Below, one piece after another: positions 1 to 6,935 of a stretch of 64,000 nt of DNA (position 1 is the stretch's first letter; the number at the start of each line of letters is the position of its first letter). Both the position numbers and the translations under genes were made by a program. Under the pieces are notes generated by a model, which saw only the letters and a list, made by a program, of their open reading frames with translations, had not been told where the DNA came from and did no database searches. The stretch comes from Saprospiraceae bacterium (GTDB lineage Bacteria; Bacteroidota; Bacteroidia; Chitinophagales; Saprospiraceae): NCBI GenBank assembly GCA_029251525.1, contig JAQXDE010000007.1, positions 119,172 through 183,171 of the forward strand. Reading direction: 5' to 3'.

Positions 1-60
1 ATTGACAATATTGAGAAAGTAGTTTTGGAAAAAATTAATATGAGACATTTGTTGAAATAA
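1..60 (+). CDS. C-terminal end of an unidentified protein (partial)
   Basis: The first 60 bases are an open frame of 19 codons ending in TAA at 58-60, encoding a lysine- and isoleucine-rich tail that ends MRHLLK. The start lies outside the window. A good terminator hairpin follows within 30 bases, which supports this as a real gene end. The fragment is too short to assign a family. Confidence 0.5.
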   Translation: MDNIEKVVLEKINMRHLLK

Positions 61-87
61 TCATTTCTCAATAGAACTTGTAAGAAC

Positions 88-131
88 TAAAAAAGGAGTA
101 CCAAATTATTTGAGTACTCCTTTTTTTTTTA
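88..131. terminator. Bidirectional intrinsic terminator
   Basis: GGAGTAC (95-101) pairs with GTACTCC (114-120). An A-tract lies before the stem and a run of ten T follows it. The hairpin sits between the end of the partial plus-strand gene and the 3' end of the convergent OmpA gene, so it can serve both. Confidence 0.8.
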
Positions 132-163
132 TGGATATGTATTTTAAAAAAGAAAGCAAATTC

Positions 164-1789
164 TTATTTTAAAAAAGCAAATTCAACTCTTCTATTCATT
201 TTTTTACCGTCTTCCGTTGAATTATCATACTTAGGTTCCATTTCTCCAAATCCTTCAAATGACATTCTATTAAGTGCAATTCCTTTTGACGCTAAATATT
301 TGTAGCATCTTCTGGCTCTGCGCATCGAAAGATGGTCATTCAATTTAATATCACCAGTATCATCAGTATGACCTCTGATTTTTAAATTAAGAGAAAAATC
401 TTTTATCATTAATTTAGTGATTTTATCCAATTTAGTAATTTCATTTTTACTAATTTTTGCACGGGTATTACTGAAATAAATATCATTGATTGAATCCGTA
501 TTTGTTTTTGCTGTTTCCTCTACTTCTCCTTCTGCAACTAAAACTCCTACTTCGGGACAACCTCTGTTATTTGAAACACCAGCTATATAGGGACAATCAT
601 CCATCACATCAGCAACTCCATCTGCATCAGAATCTGGACATCCTTTTGTGCCTTTATTTCCTGCAACTAATGGGCAAAAATCTTCTGCATCTATTACTCC
701 ATCCAAATCAGTATCAGGACAACCTTTTAGGTTTCCTTTTACATTTGGACAGTTATCTATAATATCATAAATTCCATCTCCATCTGTATCAGGACATCCA
801 TCATTCGCAAAAGTTCCTGCAAGTGTAGGACAAGTATCATCTTCATCAGCAATTCCATCTTCATCAAAATCTGGGCAACCATTCAAAGAGATTATACCTG
901 GAGTATCGGGACATGAATCATTAATGTCAGCTATGCCATCAAAATCAGAATCTGGACATCCTTCTAAGCGTTTATCTCCAGCTAAATTAGGACACGCATC
1001 TTGTAAATCAGCAATTCCGTCAGAGTCAGAATCTGGACACCCTTGCAATTTTCCAGAAACAAGTGGACAAAGATCTATATCATCATTCACACCATCCCCA
1101 TCTGTATCAACATAAGTAGGAACAATTTCTCCAAATTTGTAACCTAGTGTAATTCCTCCAAAAGCAAACCAATCTTTTTTATCAGGATTTGCTGACTCAC
1201 TAATGCCATCCAAATAATCTGTTAAAGGAAAATGACATGAAGCCTCTATGCCCAAAGTAAATTTATCATTGACATCCATATTAATTCCGAATCCCATTGG
1301 AACAGAAAAATGACTAGTTGAAAAATAACCAGGTTCATTTTCTACAGCATCAATATCTTTTTCAGCAAGATTAGACTTAGGATTGGTAAAAGCTGCTCCA
1401 ATTCCTAAAAGGATATATGGGCGAAACATTTTACGTTTTATGGTGTTTCCCAAAATGTAAACTTCAGGAGTAAACGAAAATTCATAGACTGGATTGGTAA
1501 AATTAAACCCTCGATCGGTTCTCCAAGATTCTTCATCTGCAAAGTCTAAATCGTCACCTTTTAGCTTAGTATAAAATATATTCCCTCGAAGTGTAATATG
1601 TCGATTCAAATGAAATCGTGTATAGATGCCACCTGCAGCTTGAATCTGATCGAAGGAAAAAACTTTAGAAGATGCGATATCTCCTTGGTAATTAGCTCCT
1701 CCTAATAATAAGCCTAATTCGGCCTTATTTTGTGACATTATTAAAACTGGAACGAAGAGGGAAATTAGAATTAATATTAACTTGTTCAT
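164..1789 (-). CDS. Outer-membrane DUF6089-like barrel with thrombospondin type-3 repeats and OmpA C-terminus
   Basis: This 541-residue protein has three parts. Residues 1-19 are a signal peptide. Residues 20-225 form a beta-barrel whose start (AELGLLLGGANYQGD) resembles the DUF6089/PorG-type barrels of Bacteroidota. Residues 227-411 hold seven calcium-binding thrombospondin type-3 repeats of the form DxDxDGxxDxxDxCP. Residues 436-541 are an OmpA peptidoglycan-binding domain, with GHTDDTGD at 473-480 followed by the conserved LSMRRA. The likely role is to anchor the outer membrane to the cell wall with a calcium-rigidified linker. It is a single gene, convergent with the partial gene to its left. 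The barrel assignment is by resemblance; the repeat and OmpA calls are firm. Confidence 0.88.
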   Translation of the reverse strand: MNKLILILISLFVPVLIMSQNKAELGLLLGGANYQGDIASSKVFSFDQIQAAGGIYTRFHLNRHITLRGNIFYTKLKGDDLDFADEESWRTDRGFNFTNPVYEFSFTPEVYILGNTIKRKMFRPYILLGIGAAFTNPKSNLAEKDIDAVENEPGYFSTSHFSVPMGFGINMDVNDKFTLGIEASCHFPLTDYLDGISESANPDKKDWFAFGGITLGYKFGEIVPTYVDTDGDGVNDDIDLCPLVSGKLQGCPDSDSDGIADLQDACPNLAGDKRLEGCPDSDFDGIADINDSCPDTPGIISLNGCPDFDEDGIADEDDTCPTLAGTFANDGCPDTDGDGIYDIIDNCPNVKGNLKGCPDTDLDGVIDAEDFCPLVAGNKGTKGCPDSDADGVADVMDDCPYIAGVSNNRGCPEVGVLVAEGEVEETAKTNTDSINDIYFSNTRAKISKNEITKLDKITKLMIKDFSLNLKIRGHTDDTGDIKLNDHLSMRRARRCYKYLASKGIALNRMSFEGFGEMEPKYDNSTEDGKKMNRRVEFAFLK

Positions 1790-2062
1790 CTTTATTGGAA
1801 TTTTAAAATAAAAATTAGTTAATTAATTATCAACATAACATACTAACAGCCACATCAGTTTGATATAGTTATTATTTATATAGCTTTGGGTATTAATTAG
1901 AACAGTTTGACAATAGGCTAAATCTAATATTTTGAAAGATCACATCAGATTTCAGGGGTCCTGAATATAAAGATAGAAAAATATACTTTATTTAAGTTTT
2001 AGTATGTAATGATTCTTTAAATTCTATACAACTTTGTAACATTTTCAAATAAAAATCACATA

Positions 2063-2872
2063 ATGGATTCCAACCAGCTCAAATCACTTACCAAATTTAC
2101 GTGCAATGAAGTAGGTTTTGTTGCTCAATTTATTTTAGGAGAATTAAAAAAAGTTAACCCTAATGAGGTTGAAACTAAGAGTCTCAATAGTTTAGTTAGC
2201 TATGTGGATAAAAATGCAGAAATGCAATTAGTGGATAAGTTAAGAAAGCTACTTCCTAAGGCAACTTTTTTGACAGAGGAAGAAACTATCATAAATAGTG
2301 AAGGAGAGTATCGTTGGATTATTGATCCTTTAGATGGTACAACTAATTTCTTACATCAATTACCATTTTTTTCTATAAGCGTAGCATTAGAGTTTCAGGG
2401 GGAAATTATTCTTGGAGTAGTTTACGAAGTCAATCGTAATGAATGTTTTTTTGCGTGGAAAGACGGTGGAGCTTATTTAAATAATGAAAAAATCAACGTT
2501 AGCAAAAGAACCGAACTTGAAGATTCACTCATTGCTACGGGCTTCCCATATTATGATTATGGGGGAGTAGATCCTTACTTTGAAGTTTTGGAATTTTTTA
2601 TAAAAAAAACTAGAGGTGTTCGTAGATTTGGTTCAGCAGCATTAGATTTGGCATTTGTGGCTTGTGGTAGATTTGATGCTTATTACGAGTATAGTTTAAA
2701 TGCATGGGATGTTGCAGCTGGAGTACTTTTAGTAAAGGAAGCTGGGGGTAAATTAAGTGATTTTAAGGGAGGTGAAAATTATATTTTTGGAAAAGAAATG
2801 ATTGCTGCCAGTCCCTTTGTTTTTGATAAAACCTTAGAGGTAGTGAAAGCTGCTTTTGCGGAAAATCGGTAA
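2063..2872 (+). CDS. Inositol monophosphatase family protein
   Basis: At 269 residues this is the usual length for the family of Mg-dependent, Li-sensitive phosphatases (IMPase/SuhB). Metal-site motif 1 is WIIDPLDGTTNF, with Asp88 and Asp91. The acidic pair upstream is in LTEEET (72-74). Motif 2 is WDVAAG, followed by LLVKEAGG. These motifs give phosphatase activity on inositol-1-phosphate or related sugar phosphates; the exact substrate cannot be read from sequence, and CysQ-like activity is an alternative. The gene stands alone, with 270 bp of AT-rich DNA before it and no clear promoter match. Confidence 0.9.
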   Translation: MDSNQLKSLTKFTCNEVGFVAQFILGELKKVNPNEVETKSLNSLVSYVDKNAEMQLVDKLRKLLPKATFLTEEETIINSEGEYRWIIDPLDGTTNFLHQLPFFSISVALEFQGEIILGVVYEVNRNECFFAWKDGGAYLNNEKINVSKRTELEDSLIATGFPYYDYGGVDPYFEVLEFFIKKTRGVRRFGSAALDLAFVACGRFDAYYEYSLNAWDVAAGVLLVKEAGGKLSDFKGGENYIFGKEMIAASPFVFDKTLEVVKAAFAENR

Positions 2873-2940
2873 AAATCATCGGTTCATCGAACAAAAAGTC
2901 ACACGCTTCTATTTTCAAAAAATAAAAAAAGATTATTAAG

Positions 2941-2948
2941 TATTTTTG
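2941..2948 (+). promoter_or_regulatory. Candidate -7 element (TAnnTTTG) for the permease gene
   Basis: TATTTTTG matches the Bacteroidota -7 consensus exactly and lies 112 nt before the ATG at 3060. No clear TTG -33 element is present at about 19-20 bp upstream, so the call is tentative. Confidence 0.4.
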
Positions 2949-3059
2949 TAAGATAATTGACTTGATTTAAACCTTTACAGATCAATTTTAATTGTTCCCT
3001 TCTGAAAACGTGCACAATCCATGATGAACTTTAAAGTAAATAAAATATACATTAGGTAG

Positions 3060-4298
3060 ATGAAGATAATAGAAAATGTACAAATAGCCCTTGGTAACGT
3101 TCGTTCTAATTTATTAAGAACCATCATCACAATGTTGATTATTTCATTTGGAATTATGGCATTAGTTGGGATTTTGACCTCGATTGATAGCATGCTTTAT
3201 TCTTTGAATGATAGTTTTTCCAATATGGAAGCCAACTCATTTCGAATCAGACCAAAGCGAGATGGAGTAAGTGGAAAAAGAGGTGGTAGACAAGTTAAAA
3301 TAGGAGATGTTGTAACCTATAAACAAGGGGTGGAATTTAAAGATAAATTTAATTATCCATCAAAAATTGCTTTATCATGTTTTGGAACAGCAATCGCTAC
3401 AGCAAAATACGGAGGAGAGAAAACTAATCCAAATGTGATGGTTCTGGGAACAGATGAAAACTACTTGAATGTAAAAAGTTATGATATTGCTATCGGACGA
3501 AATTTTACAGATACAGAAATAACTTCCGGGCAAAACAAAGCCATTATTGGATTTGACATTGTTAAAGCTTTGTTCAATGAAAACATGGATAAAGCAATAA
3601 ACAGTATTATTTCAGTAGGAAATATAAAGTATAAAATCATTGGAGTATTAGAGTCCAAAGGTGCATCAATGGGGATGAGTCAAGATCGAAGAATTTTGAT
3701 TCCGCTACTGAAAGCAAAAACACTTTATGGTCATTCACAAAAAAATTATGACATAACCGTTGCACTGACTAGTGTAGAAAAAATGAACGATGCGATCTCA
3801 ACAGCAATTGGTACATTTAGAAATATCAGAAAATTAAAACTTTCACAAGACAATGACTTTGAGATTAGAAAAGCAGATGGGTTGATTGAACGTCTTAAAG
3901 AAAATACTGTAGCAATTCGGTTATCGGCAATTGGAATTGCGTTGATAACTTTGCTTGGTGCAGCAATAGGGTTGATGAATATCATGTTGGTTTCTGTTAC
4001 AGAACGAACACGAGAGATTGGTATTTGTAAAGCACTTGGGGCTACTCGAAGAAACATCTTAATTCAATTTTTAACAGAGGCAGTTGTGATTTGTCAATTA
4101 GGAGGATTAGTCGGAATTGTATTTGGAATTTTAATTGGAAATATCCTAACATTCTTCATTGGTGGAACATTTTTAATTCCTTGGGCATGGATTATTTTAG
4201 GGATTACGACTTGCTTGGTAGTAGGTTTGGTTTCGGGATTGTATCCTGCGTTGAAGGCGTCGAGGTTGGATCCGATTGAGTCGTTAAGGTATGAGTAA
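3060..4298 (+). CDS. ABC transporter permease, MacB/FtsX type
   Basis: The protein has 412 residues. An N-terminal transmembrane helix (about 20-42) is followed by a MacB-like periplasmic domain (about 45-270) and an FtsX-type block of three helices (about 280-405). The block carries the typical ERTREIGICKALGATRRNI loop and ends with the usual PALKASRLDPIESLRYE tail. Such permeases work with a cytoplasmic MacB/LolD-type ATPase in mechanotransmission or lipoprotein and macrolide export. No ATPase gene is adjacent, so it must use one encoded elsewhere. A strong hairpin terminator follows directly. The substrate is unknown. Confidence 0.9.
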   Translation: MKIIENVQIALGNVRSNLLRTIITMLIISFGIMALVGILTSIDSMLYSLNDSFSNMEANSFRIRPKRDGVSGKRGGRQVKIGDVVTYKQGVEFKDKFNYPSKIALSCFGTAIATAKYGGEKTNPNVMVLGTDENYLNVKSYDIAIGRNFTDTEITSGQNKAIIGFDIVKALFNENMDKAINSIISVGNIKYKIIGVLESKGASMGMSQDRRILIPLLKAKTLYGHSQKNYDITVALTSVEKMNDAISTAIGTFRNIRKLKLSQDNDFEIRKADGLIERLKENTVAIRLSAIGIALITLLGAAIGLMNIMLVSVTERTREIGICKALGATRRNILIQFLTEAVVICQLGGLVGIVFGILIGNILTFFIGGTFLIPWAWIILGITTCLVVGLVSGLYPALKASRLDPIESLRYE

Positions 4299-4322
4299 AT
4301 GATATTTGAAAGTCGAAAAACG

Positions 4323-4360
4323 AAACCCTTTTCCATCATTTTATGATGGGAAAGGGTTTT
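4323..4360 (+). terminator. Intrinsic terminator after the permease gene
   Basis: AAACCCTTTTCCATCAT (4323-4339) pairs with the arm ending in TTTT at 4360, around a TTTT loop. It lies 25 nt after the permease stop. A close copy of this hairpin lies at 5091-5129, after the next gene. Confidence 0.8.
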
Positions 4361-4516
4361 CTCATTTTACTTCAAAAGTGGAGGTTGAAATGTCATTCTT
4401 AATATTAAATAATTGTTTATATGAGTTTACTGAATTTTATTATAATACAAATCACATCTCGCCGTAATTTTGAGTTATCAAAAGAAAAATAATCCAAACT
4501 TTTTAAATTAAAAATT

Positions 4517-5062
4517 ATGAACTATTTATTAAAATCTATCATCGCGTTATTTTTGATGTCATCATTTAACACCACTTCTTTAGCGCAAAATCAAACTACT
4601 AACAAGGTTGGACATTCCATCAAGGTTGGATTTCCTATGTTTCTTTTTGCCAATTCTAACCAAGCGATTCACCTAGGTTATAATCCTCATTTTGAGGTGA
4701 CGAATAGATTTGCTGTAGAGGCTCATTTTTCTTACTCTGGTGCAAAATTTAAACCGAATGATAATTGGTTTGCACACGACGGAGGACATTTACATGTCAT
4801 TAATACACTTGGAGGGGCAAGATTTTACTTGATTAAGAAGAAAGAAAAAACGCAACTTTATTTTAATTTTCTCCTAGGTTATGCATTTGTTGAAGATCAA
4901 GAACTAACAAATGATGGAGATGTAAATTCCTTCCGAAATAGCAAATATCATGAAATGGGGTATTCTTCGGGAATCTATTTGAATACTAAAAGCAACTTTA
5001 GTTTTGGAATAGCCTTCGAAACATCATCTGCAACTACGCTGAAAGTAGGGTATCAATTTTAG
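4517..5062 (+). CDS. Small outer-membrane beta-barrel protein
   Basis: The protein has 181 residues with a clear signal peptide (1-23, cleavage after TTSLA). The mature part alternates hydrophobic and polar residues and ends in the aromatic strand TTLKVGYQF, which is typical of an eight-stranded OmpW/OprF-like barrel inserted by BamA. No enzymatic motif is visible, so a porin-like or structural role is only inferred. The gene is monocistronic and sits between two almost identical terminator hairpins (4323-4360 and 5091-5129). Confidence 0.7.
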   Translation: MNYLLKSIIALFLMSSFNTTSLAQNQTTNKVGHSIKVGFPMFLFANSNQAIHLGYNPHFEVTNRFAVEAHFSYSGAKFKPNDNWFAHDGGHLHVINTLGGARFYLIKKKEKTQLYFNFLLGYAFVEDQELTNDGDVNSFRNSKYHEMGYSSGIYLNTKSNFSFGIAFETSSATTLKVGYQF

Positions 5063-5090
5063 GATTGGAAATGAACTTAAATTAAAAGCA

Positions 5091-5129
5091 AAATCCTTTT
5101 TTATCATTTTATGATGGAAAAGGGTTTTG
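5091..5129 (+). terminator. Intrinsic terminator after the small barrel gene
   Basis: AAATCCTTTTTTATCAT pairs with ATGATGGAAAAGGGTTTT around a TTTT loop. The core TCATTTTATGATGG and the following AAAGGGTTTT match the terminator at 4323-4360, so the two hairpins look like copies of one element. Confidence 0.7.
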
Positions 5130-5164
5130 TTATTTAAAGATGGTAAATTACCTTCTCTCTTTGA

Positions 5165-5497
5165 AATTTATCTAAAATAAATTTTGATAAAATCGCTAAA
5201 AATAAATTTAAACAAGCACTTAGCAAACATCGAGAGGCACTTCTTTCTAAAGTTTTAGAACTATTTAGTTATCCAAGATTGCATCCAATTCAAGTTGCTC
5301 TCACCAAGTATTATAATTGTGATACCGAAATAAAATTTGATGAGGAATATGCTACTGAGATGTTAAAACTTCATGTGGGGACTAGTGAAATTTTTATAAT
5401 AGATGCTAGCGAAAGAAGAATGGGTGGATATAAAATAAATAATCCAACACAAAATGATTTCTACGGAGGATTATCATTAGGTCTTGAGCAAGTGTGA
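5165..5497 (+). pseudogene. Unrecognised ORF without a normal start (gene remnant)
   Basis: An open frame runs from the codon after a TGA (5162) to TGA at 5495-5497. The protein-like part starts near 5201 (NKFKQALSKHREALL) and continues through HPIQVALTKYYN to LSLGLEQV. No ATG or GTG is available at a sensible place; the only usable start is a TTG at 5279, which would discard about 26 residues of coding-like sequence. A short ATG frame (5140-5175) lies just upstream in another frame. Together this suggests a gene that lost its 5' end. I do not recognise the family. The stop overlaps the GTG of the next frame (GTGA), as in translationally coupled pairs. Confidence 0.4.
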
Positions 5498-6074
5498 AAC
5501 TGGGAAATTATGTCAAAAAAATAAAAGTAGAATACTGGAAAGACGAAGAAAGAAATAAGTCTTTTCAAATCTTAAGTAGCTTTAACTTGCGGGAGCACAG
5601 AGAAAAAAAATCATTATATGAACAAACTCTTTCTGATCCAAGTAATCATTTTAAGCCATTAAATTTGAAAGGGTTCAAAAAGTATTATTTGGATTTGATC
5701 ACTAAATTTTATGCTTATCTAGAATATCAACCAAAGATTTCGGATGCAAAAAATATAAATAGTGAAGTTTTACTAGGTATGCTTGTTCGTATTGGAAATG
5801 TCGAAACTGAACTAAAGCGAGGACATATAGAATTTCCAAAAATAGATTTTGAAATTTTTTCAAAAAAACTTTCAAAGCATATCTCTGAAAAAATTATCTA
5901 ACCGACCAACAGGAATTTCCAATTGGACGAATTGGGTTTTCAAATTTGTTTACTAATGTATTTGATTCTTTTAGAATAGAAACTGATTCAATTCCTACAG
6001 AAGAGGAAGAATTAAAAAAGGATATTTATTTTTATTTGGATGTTCATTCTCAGGTTTTTAATATATATAGATAG
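5494..6074 (+). pseudogene. Unrecognised ORF broken by a frameshift in an A-run
   Basis: From GTG at 5494 one frame encodes 135 residues (KLGNYVKKIKVEYWKDEE...) and stops at 5901 just after ISEKII. In the next frame coding-like sequence continues without a gap from 5889 to TAG at 6072-6074 (NYLTDQQEFPIGRIGF... to VHSQVFNIYR). The two frames meet at a run of A residues (5888-5893), so one inserted or deleted A would join them into a protein of about 193 residues. Either the gene is decayed or the assembly has a homopolymer error here. The family is not recognised. With 5165-5497 it forms a two-gene unit in a low-constraint region. Confidence 0.45.
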
Positions 6075-6145
6075 ATCACTTGGAAGAAGTATTAATCAAT
6101 GATTTTTTACAATAAAAAACAATTTTAGTTTTCCCTCTCTAACCC

Positions 6146-6153
6146 TATCTTTG
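6146..6153 (+). promoter_or_regulatory. -7 promoter element immediately before nadD
   Basis: TATCTTTG is an exact TAnnTTTG match, and its G lies only five bases before the nadD ATG (6158). Bacteroidota transcription starts a few bases after this element, so the mRNA would begin at or next to the start codon. The -33 region (about 6124-6127, TTTAG) is only a partial match. Confidence 0.55.
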
Positions 6154-6157
6154 CAAA

Positions 6158-6739
6158 ATGAAAAAAAAGAAAATCGGATTATTTTTTGGATCATTTAATC
6201 CAGTACATGTAGGGCATTTGATTATTGGAAATTATATGGCGACGCAAACTGATTTGGATGAAGTTTGGTTAGTCGTCTCTCCGCAGAATCCTTTAAAAAA
6301 GAAAAGTACGTTAGCAAGAGATTTTGATCGCTTGCATTTAGTTCGTTTGGCGATTGAAGATTGTCCTAATTTAAAGGCGTCCAATATTGAATTTGATTTA
6401 CCCAAACCTTCCTACACGATTGATACATTGACTTATCTCAACGAAGCGCATCCTGACAAAGATTTTGTGCTTATCATGGGAGGCGATAATTTAGGTACTT
6501 TACATAAATGGAAAAATTACGAAGAAATTTTAAATTATCATCAAGTATATGTTTATCTCCGACCTAACTATGAACTAGGTAATTTGGCGACTCATTCTTC
6601 AATTAAACTCTTTGAAGCACCTTTGATGCAGATTTCAGCCAGCTATATTCGTAAATGTATTCGAGAAGGACATTCGATTCAGTACGTAGTGACGAAGCCT
6701 GTTTTTGAATATATTAATTCAAGTAGCCTATACAGATAA
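6158..6739 (+). CDS. nadD: Nicotinate-nucleotide adenylyltransferase
   Basis: The enzyme adenylates nicotinate mononucleotide to deamido-NAD in NAD biosynthesis. It has 193 residues, normal for NadD. The nucleotidyltransferase motif GSFNPVHVGHL is at residues 11-21, the second motif SASYIR lies near the C-terminus, and MGGDNLGTLHKW is in the middle, all characteristic of the family. The ATG follows a -7 promoter element by five bases, suggesting a leaderless or near-leaderless transcript. A possible 31-codon ORF starts four bases after its stop. Confidence 0.95.
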   Translation: MKKKKIGLFFGSFNPVHVGHLIIGNYMATQTDLDEVWLVVSPQNPLKKKSTLARDFDRLHLVRLAIEDCPNLKASNIEFDLPKPSYTIDTLTYLNEAHPDKDFVLIMGGDNLGTLHKWKNYEEILNYHQVYVYLRPNYELGNLATHSSIKLFEAPLMQISASYIRKCIREGHSIQYVVTKPVFEYINSSSLYR

Positions 6740-6743
6740 CAAG

Positions 6744-6839
6744 ATGGAGCACAAATTTCCCTCAGCATATTGCAACCGTCATTTCATCATAATCCAATTA
6801 ATCTTCGGCATCTGTGTTTTATACTTCCTACGTAAGTAA
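6744..6839 (+). CDS. Possible 31-residue membrane microprotein after nadD
   Basis: An ATG four bases after the nadD TAA opens a 31-codon frame ending at TAA 6837-6839. It starts MEHKFPSAYCNRHF and continues with a strongly hydrophobic stretch (IIIQLIFGICVLYFL, residues 15-29) closed by RK. This is what a single-span membrane microprotein with a positive-inside tail looks like. The close spacing would allow translation by reinitiation. Chance cannot be excluded at this length, so confidence is low. Confidence 0.3.
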   Translation: MEHKFPSAYCNRHFIIIQLIFGICVLYFLRK

Positions 6840-6878
6840 ACTGACAGAAAGTATTAATATTTTTTTCAAAAACAATAA

Positions 6879-6886
6879 TATTTTTG
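6879..6886 (+). promoter_or_regulatory. Candidate -7 element (TAnnTTTG) for porZ
   Basis: TATTTTTG matches the -7 consensus and lies 50 nt before the ATG at 6936. No good -33 TTG is visible at the expected distance. Confidence 0.4.
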
Positions 6887-6935
6887 TAAAATAGTTCTTT
6901 GTAAAACAAAACATTCAATAAACTTCAAATAAAAA

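Noticed and set aside
490..1115. Two plus-strand ORFs (490-762, 924-1115) over the OmpA gene
   Set aside because: They lie antisense to the thrombospondin repeats and have repeat-derived, low-complexity compositions (Leu/His- or Ser/Pro-rich).
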